Shown piece after piece: positions 28,386 to 35,908 of a DNA stretch of 64,000 nucleotides. The stretch lies in NCBI GenBank assembly GCA_963776465.1, contig CAVZMV010000002.1:1054001-1118000 (forward strand), written 5' to 3'. This DNA comes from DASRHK01 sp963776465. GTDB lineage: Bacteria > Pseudomonadota > Gammaproteobacteria > Nevskiales > Nevskiaceae. The notes beneath the pieces are model-generated. The model was not told where the DNA came from. It worked only from the letters and a program-made list of their open reading frames with translations, and made no database searches. A program made the translations under genes and the position numbers. How positions within the stretch are numbered: the stretch's first letter is position 1; every line of letters begins with the position of its first letter.

Positions 28386-29204
28386 ATGCCAGCTCCCCAG
28401 CGCATCGCACGGTATTCCGGCGCTGCGCTTGCGGCGTGCCTGCTGCTGGCAGCTTGCGGAGGTGGCGAAACGCAGGACGATTCCACCGCCGAGCACGGCA
28501 ACCCGAACACGCCGTCGGCCGGCGCGGCCGGCGCCGAAGCCGCCAGCGAGTCGCTGAACTGGGCCGGCTACGTCAAGACCGGCGGCATCGGCGCGTTCAC
28601 GTCCATCAGCGGCAGCTGGGTCGTGCCGGACCTGCAGTGCGGCACCGACAACGCCAACAGCTCCACCTGGATCGGCATCGGCGGCGGCGTCACCGGCGAT
28701 CCCACGCTGATCCAGGCGGGCACCGAGCAGGACTGCCGCGGCAGCGATAAATTCTTCGGCGCCTGGTGGGAAGCGCTGCCGCTGCCGCAGGTCCCCGCCG
28801 AAGGCGCGATCCTGGTCACCGGCAATTTCCCGGTTGCGCCCGGCGATCACGTCAGCGTCTCGATCGACAGCAACGCCGTCGTCGTCTGGCAGATCTCCAT
28901 CGTCAACGCGACGCAGGGCTGGACCTTCAACCAGACCGTCCCCTACGTGGCGGCCGGCGATACCGCCGAGTGGATTGCCGAAGCGCCGCTGACGGCCGGC
29001 ACTTCCGGAACCGGACAGTTGCCGCTCGCGAACTTCGGCCGGATGACGTTCTCTGGGCTGACGGTCAACGGCGCCCCGGCCGCGCTGGCGTCCGGCGAGC
29101 GCGTGAACATGGTCGATGGCGGCGGCGCGGTGCTGGCAAGCCCCTCGCACCCCGGCTCGGGTGGCACCGCCTTCGACGTCTGCCACGGCTCTGGGGCCTG
29201 CTAG
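28386..29204 (+). CDS. G1-family (eqolisin) glutamic peptidase-like lipoprotein
   Basis: Known: eqolisins (Peptidase_A4/G1) are acid-active endopeptidases with a Gln/Glu dyad, best known from fungi and rarer in bacteria. Seen: 272 residues with lipobox LLAAC at residues 20-24 and a low-complexity linker. The G1 landmarks follow: LNWAGYVKTGGIGAFTSISG, WVVP, STWIGIGGG, LIQAGTEQDC, FFGAWWEALP and GDTAEWIAEAP. By alignment from memory, Gln110 (LIQAG) and Glu195 (AEWIAE) are the likely dyad. It starts 8 bases after atpC, so read-through from the atp operon is possible. Inferred: an envelope-anchored protease for an acidic environment. No propeptide of fungal length is present. Confidence 0.82.
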   Translation: MPAPQRIARYSGAALAACLLLAACGGGETQDDSTAEHGNPNTPSAGAAGAEAASESLNWAGYVKTGGIGAFTSISGSWVVPDLQCGTDNANSSTWIGIGGGVTGDPTLIQAGTEQDCRGSDKFFGAWWEALPLPQVPAEGAILVTGNFPVAPGDHVSVSIDSNAVVVWQISIVNATQGWTFNQTVPYVAAGDTAEWIAEAPLTAGTSGTGQLPLANFGRMTFSGLTVNGAPAALASGERVNMVDGGGAVLASPSHPGSGGTAFDVCHGSGAC

Positions 29205-29216
29205 CTCTGAACCCCA

Positions 29217-29230
29217 CCCCCGAACGGGGG
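29217..29230 (+). terminator. Short GC hairpin after the glutamic peptidase
   Basis: CCCCC (29217-29221), GAAC, GGGGG (29226-29230): a 5-bp stem 13 bases after the stop. There is no U-run, so it is a weak candidate terminator or pause site only. Confidence 0.3.
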
Positions 29231-29264
29231 GTCTGAAAGATCGTATCCCGCATACAGGCGAGGC

Positions 29265-30341
29265 ATGCGATCCCCGAACAAAAAACAGAAGCTGCTGATC
29301 GTCCTGGTGATTCTGGGCCTGGGCCTGCTGGCACTGCGGCTGGCCCTGCCGGGCATCGTCCGTGACCAGATCAACGCGCGCCTGGACGACATGGGCGAGT
29401 ACCACGGCCACGTCGCCGACGTGGACATCCACTTGTGGCGCGGCGCCTACAGCCTGCACGAGTCGGTGATCGAGAAGAAGACCGGCAAGGTTCCGGTGCC
29501 CCTGCTCAACGCGCCGCGCATCGACCTGTCGGTGAGCTGGAAGGAGATCTTCCACGGCGGCCTGGTCGGTGAGGTCGAGTTCGACCGGGCGGAGATCAAC
29601 TTCGTCGACGGTGGCAGCAAGGCGAGCAGCCAGAGCGGACGCGGCGTCGACTGGCGCCAGCAGCTGGAAGCCTTGCTGCCGATCAAGCTCAACGAGGTGC
29701 GCCTGGTCGACGGCACCATCGTCTTCCACAATTTCATCTCGCAGCCGCCGGTCGATCTCAAGGCGACGGACACCGACGCCATCGTCTACAACCTGACCAA
29801 CGTGCGCGACGAGAACGGCGAGCGCGTGGCCAGGTTCGAGGGCCACGCCAACATCCTGGACCAGGCGCCGCTGGAAACGGCCGCGAGCTTCGATCCGTTC
29901 GGCGAGATGGAGGACTTCACCTTCGATCTCAAGGTGAGCGACGTGGAGCTCACCAAGCTCAACCCGTTGTTCCAGGCCTACGCCAAGGTGGACGTCGCCT
30001 CCGGGCACGGGGATTTCGTCCTGCAGATGACGGCGGAGAACGGCAAGCTCTCGGGCTACGCAAAGCCGATCATGCAGAACGTGGAGATCGCCAGCTGGGA
30101 GCAGGACGTCGAGCAGCAGAAGGACAACCCGCTGCGTGTCGCCTGGGAGTGGGCCGCCGGCGCGGTCACGACGCTGTTCAAGAACCAGACCAAGGATCAG
30201 CTGGCGACCAAGGTGGAGTTCGGCGGCACCCTGAAGAACCCGAAAACCAGTACCTTGGACACCGTCATCAACATCCTGCGCAACGCCTTTGTCCAAGCCT
30301 ACAAGCCGCAGTTCGAGCAAGCGCGCAAAACCAAGGACTAG
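29265..30341 (+). CDS. DUF748/AsmA-like inner-membrane-anchored protein
   Basis: Seen: 358 residues with a charged N-terminus (MRSPNKKQK) and a single membrane helix (LLIVLVILGLGLLALRLALP). A periplasmic region follows with the repeating beta-strand character of DUF748/AsmA-like proteins: DVDIHLWRGAYSLHESVIEK, NAPRIDLSVSWKEIFHGGLV, NEVRLVDGTIVFHN, and AYAKVDVASGHGDFVLQMTA. Known: such proteins are bridge-like envelope proteins, some involved in phospholipid movement between membranes. Inferred: an envelope maintenance role here. Its last 53 bases overlap the proposed start of glmU. Confidence 0.75.
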   Translation: MRSPNKKQKLLIVLVILGLGLLALRLALPGIVRDQINARLDDMGEYHGHVADVDIHLWRGAYSLHESVIEKKTGKVPVPLLNAPRIDLSVSWKEIFHGGLVGEVEFDRAEINFVDGGSKASSQSGRGVDWRQQLEALLPIKLNEVRLVDGTIVFHNFISQPPVDLKATDTDAIVYNLTNVRDENGERVARFEGHANILDQAPLETAASFDPFGEMEDFTFDLKVSDVELTKLNPLFQAYAKVDVASGHGDFVLQMTAENGKLSGYAKPIMQNVEIASWEQDVEQQKDNPLRVAWEWAAGAVTTLFKNQTKDQLATKVEFGGTLKNPKTSTLDTVINILRNAFVQAYKPQFEQARKTKD

Positions 30342-31740
30342 CGGCGGCGACGCCGCGACCGGTCCGCTCCACGTCGTGATCCTCGCCGCGGGCCAGGGCA
30401 CGCGCATGAAGTCCGCGCTGCCCAAGGTCCTGCACGCGCTCGCCGGACGGCCGATGCTCGGGCACGTGCTCGACACGGTCGACGCGCTCGAAGCGGCGGC
30501 GTGCCACATCGTGCACGGGCATGGCGCCGAACAGGTCAAGGCTTGGTGCGACGCCGCTTACGCGCGCTCCGCGCAGCTGCGCTGGGTGCTGCAGCAGGAC
30601 CAGCTCGGAACGGCCCACGCGGTGCAGCAGGCGCTCCCGGGAATCCCGGATTCGGCGCTGGTGCTGGTGCTCTACGGGGACATCCCGCTGATCCAGGCCG
30701 AGACGCTGCGTGGATTGCTCACGGCGGCGCGCGAGGGCGCCGCGCTGCTGACGGCGGAGCTGCCCGAGCCGCGCGGCTACGGCCGCATCCTGCGCGACAA
30801 GCGCGGCGCCGTGATCGGCATCGTCGAGGAGAACGACGCCACGGACCGGCAAAAAGCGATCCGCGAAGTGAACACCGGATTCATGGCGGTCCCGGCGCGG
30901 CTCCTGAAAGCGTGGTTGCAGCGCGTCGGCAAGGACAACGCCAAGGGCGAGTTCTATCTGACCGACATCGTGGCGCTCGCCGCCAAAGACAAGGTCGCGA
31001 TGTCGGCAGTGCGGGTAGCGTCGACGCAGGAAGTGATGGGCGTCAACGACCGCGTGCAGCTGGCCGAGCAAGAGCGCGCCTACCAGCGCGCGCGGGCCGA
31101 CAAGCTGCTGCGCGAGGGGCTGCACCTGGCCGACCCCGCGCGCTTCGACCTGCGCGGCACCTTGAAGCACGGTCGCGATTGCAGCATCGACGTCGGCGTC
31201 GTCGTCGAGGGCGACGTGGAGATCGGCGACGAGGTCGTCATCGGCCCTTACGTGATCCTGCGCAACGCGCGGCTCGGCGATGGCACCCGCGTGGACGCGC
31301 ACTCCGTACTGGATTTCGTCGACGCCGGGCGCAACTGCCGCATCGGTCCGTTCGCGCGCATCCGCCCGGAGACAAAGCTCGGCGACGAAGTCCACGTCGG
31401 CAATTTCGTCGAGATCAAGAAATCGACGCTCGGCAAGGGCGCCAAGGCCAACCACCTGGCCTACATCGGCGACGCGCAGGTCGGCGCCCGCACCAACATC
31501 GGCGCCGGCACCATCACCTGCAACTACGACGGCGCCAACAAGCACCAGACCCTGATCGGCAACGACGTGTTCGTCGGCTCCGATACGCAATTCGTAGCGC
31601 CGGTGAAGGTCGGCGACGGCGCCACCATCGGCGCCGGATCCACCATCACCCGCGACGTGCCGCCCGGCGTGCTGGCCGTGGCGCGCGCGCGCGAGCAGAA
31701 GGTCGTCGCCGGCTGGCAGAGACCCGTAAAGAAGAAATAG
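30289..31740 (+). CDS. glmU: Bifunctional UDP-GlcNAc pyrophosphorylase / GlcN-1-P acetyltransferase GlmU
   Basis: Known: GlmU makes UDP-GlcNAc from glucosamine-1-phosphate, acetyl-CoA and UTP for peptidoglycan and LPS. Seen: the N-terminal uridyltransferase has VVILAAGQGTRMKSALPKVL, LQQDQLGTAHAVQQAL, LYGDIPL and EVNTGFM. The C-terminal left-handed beta-helix has FARIRPETKLG, VGNFVEIKKSTLG, ANHLAYIGDAQVG, NIGAGTITCNYDGANKH and TITRDVPPG. The only upstream start giving a full N-terminus is TTG at 30289 (SKPTSRSSSKRAKPRTSGG extension), inside the preceding gene; a GTG within VVILAAG would cut the fold. Length is 483 from that TTG, slightly above the usual 455-460. Confidence 0.95.
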   Translation: MSKPTSRSSSKRAKPRTSGGDAATGPLHVVILAAGQGTRMKSALPKVLHALAGRPMLGHVLDTVDALEAAACHIVHGHGAEQVKAWCDAAYARSAQLRWVLQQDQLGTAHAVQQALPGIPDSALVLVLYGDIPLIQAETLRGLLTAAREGAALLTAELPEPRGYGRILRDKRGAVIGIVEENDATDRQKAIREVNTGFMAVPARLLKAWLQRVGKDNAKGEFYLTDIVALAAKDKVAMSAVRVASTQEVMGVNDRVQLAEQERAYQRARADKLLREGLHLADPARFDLRGTLKHGRDCSIDVGVVVEGDVEIGDEVVIGPYVILRNARLGDGTRVDAHSVLDFVDAGRNCRIGPFARIRPETKLGDEVHVGNFVEIKKSTLGKGAKANHLAYIGDAQVGARTNIGAGTITCNYDGANKHQTLIGNDVFVGSDTQFVAPVKVGDGATIGAGSTITRDVPPGVLAVARAREQKVVAGWQRPVKKK

Positions 31741-31849
31741 CGTTGCCGGGCTTTCCCGGGAGGCCGGCGCTCCGCTGATACGTTTTGACCACTGCGCACC
31801 GGGAACTGCCGGCGCCTAATGGCGCCCAGTCGCCCCGCCGGTTCCCTCC

Positions 31850-32959
31850 ATGCGCTTCCCGCAGTCGCTGCGCCGCTCTCTGGCCGTCGTCGCCGTGCTC
31901 GCCACCGGCGCTGCGTTCGCCGAGCTGATCCCGCTCGGGGATCACATCCTCAAGCTGCGCGCCAACGAGGCGATCGCGACGCTGCCGTCGGGAGCCTCGC
32001 CACTGGTCGCGGTGCTCGACACCGCGTTCGAGGTGGGACATCCGGCGCTGCGCAGCCGGCTGGTGACCGGCTACAACGCATTCACCGGCGGCAGCGACGT
32101 CGGTCTCCACCTCACAGATCCACAGCTCTACACGCACGGCACGGCGGTGGCGTCGATCATCAGCAGCGACCCGCTGCTCACGGTCTGGCCGCGCGCGGTG
32201 TTCCCCGGCGCCCGCATCCTGCCGATCAAGGTGTGCTGCACCGACTCCAGCGGCGGCGCGCTGACCGACAGCGCGCTGCTGCGCCAGGGCATCCTCTACG
32301 CTGCCGGCATCGCCAACGACTATGGACACGCCTCGCCCGAGCGCGCGCGTGTGATCAACATCTCTTTCGTGCTGTCCGCGCAATACGACCTCGGGCTGCT
32401 CGATGCGATCACCCAGGCGACGCAGGCCGGATCCATCGTCGTCACGGCGCTGGGCGAGGGCACGCCGCACATTTCCGAATACCTCGCGCAGATCCCTGGC
32501 GTGATCGGTGTGGTCACCGCGGCGGACGGCTCCAGCCGTCCGCTCTCAGGGCATCCGATCCCGGTGATCCCGGCGCCCGGCACCAACATCCTGGCGTTGC
32601 TGCCGGGCGGCACGGTGCTGGCGGCGATCCCCTCGCTCGGAACGGTCGCGGGCAGCTCCTTTGCGACGGCGGTGGCCTCGTCGGTCGCGGCCATGGTGTT
32701 TGCAGCCAACCCCAACCTCTCGCCCGCCGACGTCGCCGCGATCCTGTCCTCCGCCGACGTCTACGACGCGCAAGGTCTGGACGCGCTGCGGGCGGTGCAG
32801 AAGGCGGACCAGCTGCCTTTGCCGTCTGCACCCGTCCCTGATGGCGGATCGACCGCAACCGGTTCTGCCGGCGGTGGCGCGCTGGACGGCGTGACGCTTT
32901 GTCTGCTCAGTGCGCTGCTGCTGCTCGGTACGTCGAGGCGCAGAGGTCGAATAAACTAG
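31850..32959 (+). CDS. S8 (subtilisin-like) serine peptidase with GlyGly-CTERM tail
   Basis: Seen: 369 residues with a Sec signal (RRSLAVVAVLATGAAFA). The subtilase triad is Asp57 (VAVLDTAFEVGHP), His96 (THGTAVASII) and Ser270 (AGSSFATAVASSVAAM). The oxyanion-hole Asn normally in A-A-G-N is replaced: the stretch reads VTALGEGTP, with Glu203 at that place. After PDGGSTATGSAGGGALDG the protein ends in a hydrophobic segment, VTLCLLSALLLLG, and SRRRGR. Known: this is the GlyGly-CTERM pattern recognised by rhombosortase, common on secreted subtilases. There is no inhibitor-type propeptide. It lies between glmU and glmS with its own 109-base leader. Reduced activity is possible. Confidence 0.85.
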   Translation: MRFPQSLRRSLAVVAVLATGAAFAELIPLGDHILKLRANEAIATLPSGASPLVAVLDTAFEVGHPALRSRLVTGYNAFTGGSDVGLHLTDPQLYTHGTAVASIISSDPLLTVWPRAVFPGARILPIKVCCTDSSGGALTDSALLRQGILYAAGIANDYGHASPERARVINISFVLSAQYDLGLLDAITQATQAGSIVVTALGEGTPHISEYLAQIPGVIGVVTAADGSSRPLSGHPIPVIPAPGTNILALLPGGTVLAAIPSLGTVAGSSFATAVASSVAAMVFAANPNLSPADVAAILSSADVYDAQGLDALRAVQKADQLPLPSAPVPDGGSTATGSAGGGALDGVTLCLLSALLLLGTSRRRGRIN

Positions 32960-32986
32960 CGGCCCATCTCCCAAGGGCCAGACCGC

Positions 32987-34822
32987 ATGTGCGGCATTGT
33001 CGGAGCGATCGCCTCGCGCGACGTCGTTCCCATCCTGATCGAGGGCCTGCGCCGGCTGCAGTATCGCGGCTACGACTCGACCGGCGTCGCCGTGATCGAC
33101 GGCGCCGGCAAGCTCCTCCTGACCCGCGCCGTCGGCAAGGTCGACCGCCTCGAGGCCAAGCTGGCCGCGCAGCCGCGCGCGGGCCACATCGGCATGTCGC
33201 ACTCGCGCTGGGCCACGCACGGCGGCGTCACCGAGGCCAACGCGCATCCGCATGTCGCCGGCGGGCGCATTGCGGTGATCCACAACGGCATCATCGAGAA
33301 CCACGCCGCGCTCAAAGCCGAGCTCATCGCGCAAGGCGTGGTCTTCGAGTCGGAGACCGACACCGAGGTGATCTCGCACCTGGTGCACGCCTTCGTCCGC
33401 CAGGGCGCCGATCTGACCAAGGCCGTGCAGAGCGCCGTGCGTCGCCTGGAAGGCGCCTACGCCATCGTCGTGCTCGACGCGCAATCGCCGGATCGCGTGG
33501 TGGCTGCGCGCATCGCCAGCCCCCTGGTCGTCGGCCTTGCCGACGGCGAGAACTTCGTGGCCTCCGACGTGCAGGCGCTGCTGCCGGTGACGCGCCGCTT
33601 CCAGTTCCTGGAGGAAGGCGAGGTCGCCGACGTGCGCCGCGAGGGCGTGACCATCTTCGATCGCGAGGGCCGCAAGGTCAGCCGCCCGGTGCACGAGTCA
33701 TCACTGTCGGCGGACGCGGTGGAGCGCGGCGAGTACGCGCACTACATGCTGAAAGAGATCTTCGAGCAGCCGCGCGCGATAGCCGACACGCTGTCCGAGC
33801 GCATCGCCGGCGACCGCATCCTGGAAGCGGCGCTGGGCCCCAAGGCCCAGGCCATGCTGCCCAAGGTCCGCGGCGTGCACATCGTCGCCTGCGGCACCAG
33901 TTGGCACGCGGGGCTCATCGCGCGTTACTACATCGAGCAGGGCGCGCGCCTGCCGTGCGCGGTCGAGGTCGCGAGCGAATATCGCTATCGCCGGCCGGTC
34001 GTGCCGCCCGGCACCTTGTTCATCGCCATCTCGCAATCGGGCGAGACCGCCGACACGCTCGCCGCGCTGCGCGAGGCCAAGAAGCTCGGTTACCTGGCGA
34101 CGCTGTCGATCTGCAACGTGCCCGAATCGTCACTGGTGCGCGAAGCCGACATGGTGCTGATGACGCGCGCAGGTCCGGAGATCGGCGTCGCCTCGACCAA
34201 GGCTTTCACCACGCAGCTGGCGGCGCTGGGCCTGCTCGGCGGCGCGCTGGCGCGGCACAACGGCATGGACGCGCAGACCGAGGCGCCGCTCGTGCGGCAG
34301 ATCGCGCACGTTCCCGAGATGGTCGAGCGCACGCTCAAGCTCGAGCCGCAGATCCGGGAGTGGGCGAAGCGCTTCGCCGACAAGCAGCACGCGCTGTTCC
34401 TTGGGCGCGGCCCGACCTTGCCGGTGGCGATGGAAGGGGCGCTCAAGCTGAAAGAGATCTCTTACATCCACGCCGAGGCCTACGCGGCGGGCGAGCTCAA
34501 GCACGGGCCGCTGGCGCTGGTGACCGCCGAAATGCCGGTGGTCGCGGTCGCGCCCAACAACGCGCTGCTGGAGAAGCTGAAGTCGAACCTGCAGGAAGTG
34601 CGCGCGCGCGGCGGCCAGCTATTCGTGTTCGCCGATCCCGACACCGGCTTCAAGAGCGAGCCGGGCGTGGAGGTGATGCTGATGCCCGAGCACATCGAGG
34701 CGCTGCAGGCGCCGCTGGTCTATACCATTCCGCTGCAGCTGCTGGCGTACCACACCGCCGTGCTGCGCGGCACCGACGTCGATCAGCCGCGCAACCTGGC
34801 GAAGTCCGTCACTGTGGAGTGA
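32987..34822 (+). CDS. glmS: Glutamine-fructose-6-phosphate aminotransferase GlmS
   Basis: Known: GlmS makes glucosamine-6-phosphate, the first step toward UDP-GlcNAc, in the same pathway as GlmU. Seen: 611 residues with the Cys nucleophile exposed after Met removal (MCGIVGAIASRDV). The glutaminase domain has LEYRGYDS-like LQYRGYDSTGVAV, SHSRWATHGGVTEANAHPH and HNGIIENH. Two SIS domains follow with CGTSWHAGLI, EVASEYRYR, ISQSGETADTLAALREAKK and SYIHAEAYAAGELKHGPLAL, and the C-terminal lid ends DQPRNLAKSVTVE. No glmS ribozyme or sRNA target was recognised upstream; the 27-base gap to the peptidase gene is too short. The 3' end overlaps the convergent small membrane gene by 14 bases. Confidence 0.98.
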   Translation: MCGIVGAIASRDVVPILIEGLRRLQYRGYDSTGVAVIDGAGKLLLTRAVGKVDRLEAKLAAQPRAGHIGMSHSRWATHGGVTEANAHPHVAGGRIAVIHNGIIENHAALKAELIAQGVVFESETDTEVISHLVHAFVRQGADLTKAVQSAVRRLEGAYAIVVLDAQSPDRVVAARIASPLVVGLADGENFVASDVQALLPVTRRFQFLEEGEVADVRREGVTIFDREGRKVSRPVHESSLSADAVERGEYAHYMLKEIFEQPRAIADTLSERIAGDRILEAALGPKAQAMLPKVRGVHIVACGTSWHAGLIARYYIEQGARLPCAVEVASEYRYRRPVVPPGTLFIAISQSGETADTLAALREAKKLGYLATLSICNVPESSLVREADMVLMTRAGPEIGVASTKAFTTQLAALGLLGGALARHNGMDAQTEAPLVRQIAHVPEMVERTLKLEPQIREWAKRFADKQHALFLGRGPTLPVAMEGALKLKEISYIHAEAYAAGELKHGPLALVTAEMPVVAVAPNNALLEKLKSNLQEVRARGGQLFVFADPDTGFKSEPGVEVMLMPEHIEALQAPLVYTIPLQLLAYHTAVLRGTDVDQPRNLAKSVTVE

Positions 34823-35090
34823 AGAGACCGCCGAGCAGAGCGCCGATCGCGCTCCAGTTCGACGCCACGAACACGATCCAGAAAGCTGCGATGCCGGCGG
34901 GGATCGCGTAGCGCTCCCAGAAGCGCTGCTCCCACGCCGGGTTCTCGATCGGCGTCTCCAGCTCCACGAACTTGGGTCGCCCGAACTCGCTGCGTCGGAA
35001 ATGGCGGCGGCGCGGCTGGCGTGCGCGCGGGGCCAAGGCATTGCGGTTGGCGGCGGACTTGGTGAACAGGTCTTCGGCGGTCGCGGACAT
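34809..35090 (-). CDS. Small single-pass membrane protein of unknown function
   Basis: Seen: 93 residues from ATG 35090 (MSATAEDLFTKSAANRNALA). A very basic central stretch (RARQPRRRHFRRSEFGRP) is followed by FVELETPIENPAWEQRFWER and one membrane helix (YAIPAGIAAFWIVFVASNW), ending LGGLFTPQ. I recognise no family. A longer form from ATG 35162 would add a hairpin-derived N-terminus, so the shorter start is preferred. It is divergent from lexA, with the start codons 113 bases apart, and could share lexA's regulatory region. Confidence 0.55.
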   Translation of the reverse strand: MSATAEDLFTKSAANRNALAPRARQPRRRHFRRSEFGRPKFVELETPIENPAWEQRFWERYAIPAGIAAFWIVFVASNWSAIGALLGGLFTPQ

Positions 35091-35108
35091 CGTCGGTCTC
35101 CGGGTGGT

Positions 35109-35125
35109 GGCGCGCATGGCGCGCC
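35109..35125. repeat. Dispersed-type palindrome (GGCGCGC-ATG-GCGCGCC)
   Basis: A perfect 7-bp inverted repeat with a 3-base loop, followed by CTACG. The form read on the minus strand (CGTAGGGCGCGCCATGCGCG...) is a type of intergenic palindrome I recognise as dispersed in many proteobacterial genomes. It lies between the small membrane gene and lexA. Confidence 0.5.
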
Positions 35126-35150
35126 CTACGTTTGGTGCAGGACTGGACAA

Positions 35151-35166
35151 GTGTAAATACATACAC
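35151..35166. promoter_or_regulatory. Candidate LexA operator upstream of lexA
   Basis: GTGTA (35151-35155), six bases, TACAC (35162-35166): a perfect inverted repeat 37 bases before the lexA ATG. It is A+T-richer than its surroundings, as expected for a promoter. Directly after it, ATACACTAGTC (35161-35171) recurs as ATACAGTAGTC (35179-35189). It does not fit the E. coli CTGT-N8-ACAG box, but LexA boxes vary among gammaproteobacteria. Position and symmetry make autoregulation plausible. Confidence 0.5.
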
Positions 35167-35203
35167 TAGTCTACGTCCATACAGTAGTCGCCAGAGGTGC
35201 GCC

Positions 35204-35872
35204 ATGTCTGAACTCACCGACCGCCAGGCCGAAATCCTCTCCTTCATCCAGAAGCAGCTGCGGCACAACGGCATGCCGCCGACGCGCCAGGACATCGCCG
35301 AGGAATTCGGCTTCGGCTCTCCCAGCGCCGCCGAGTCGCACCTGCGCGCGATCGAGGCCAAGGGCTACATCCAGATCGTGCGTGGAAGCTCGCGCGGCAT
35401 CCGCCTGCTGGCGCAGTCGACGAAAGCGCTGGCCTACCAGTTCGAGCTGCCGCTGCTCGGCCGCATCGCCGCGGGCACGCCGATCACCGCGCCGGAGAAC
35501 GTCGAGGAGCGGGTGACCATCGATCCCAACCTGTTCCATCCGCGAGCGGACTTCCTGCACCGGGTCGACGGGCACTCGATGAAGGACGCCGACATCCTCG
35601 ACGGCGACCTCGTCGGCATCCACGCCCAGGAGCAGGCGGAGAACGGGGCGATCGTCGCGGCAGTGATCTCCGAGAAGCGCAGCGGTGACGACACCATCAC
35701 GCTCAAGCGCTACTTCCGGCGCGGCAGCCGGATCGTTCTCAAGTCGGAGAACAGCGATCCACGCTACAAGCCGATCGAGGTGGACCTGTCGCAGATCGAC
35801 CCGGAAAGCCAGGAGCGCCCGCCGTTCCGGCTGGCGGGAATCTTCGTCGGGCTGATCCGGGCGCGGCGGTAA
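35204..35872 (+). CDS. lexA: SOS repressor LexA
   Basis: Known: LexA represses DNA-damage genes and self-cleaves when RecA filaments form. Seen: 222 residues. The N-terminal winged helix has LTDRQAEILSFIQKQL and GMPPTRQDIAEEFGFGSPSA. The cleavage bond is Ala90-Gly91 (GRIAAGTP). The catalytic dyad is Ser125 (VDGHSMKDADI) and Lys168 (TLKRYFRR). All key residues are present, so it should be cleavable. ATG 35204 is chosen because it starts the conserved MSELTDRQ and has CCAGAGGTG upstream; an in-frame ATG at 35132 would place the operator inside the gene. Confidence 0.96.
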   Translation: MSELTDRQAEILSFIQKQLRHNGMPPTRQDIAEEFGFGSPSAAESHLRAIEAKGYIQIVRGSSRGIRLLAQSTKALAYQFELPLLGRIAAGTPITAPENVEERVTIDPNLFHPRADFLHRVDGHSMKDADILDGDLVGIHAQEQAENGAIVAAVISEKRSGDDTITLKRYFRRGSRIVLKSENSDPRYKPIEVDLSQIDPESQERPPFRLAGIFVGLIRARR

Positions 35873-35879
35873 AACCGGC

Positions 35880-35905
35880 GTCGGATCCGCTGCGCTTGAT
35901 CCGAC
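35880..35905. repeat. Dispersed-type palindrome GTCGGAT...ATCCGAC, possible bidirectional terminator
   Basis: GTCGGAT (35880-35886), a 12-base loop, ATCCGAC (35899-35905), followed by CTAC. Read on the minus strand it begins GTAGGTCGGAT, a dispersed palindrome type common in proteobacteria. It fills the 36-base gap between the convergent lexA and PAP2 genes and may terminate both. Confidence 0.55.
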
Positions 35906-35908
35906 CTA

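Noticed and set aside
31744..31763. Hairpin CCGGG-CTTT-CCCGG after glmU as a terminator
   Set aside because: The stem is only 5 bp and no T tract follows closely; not enough to call.
32944..32986. glmS ribozyme or riboswitch
   Set aside because: The gap before glmS is only 27 bases and holds no conserved core; glmS ribozymes are also typical of Gram-positive bacteria.
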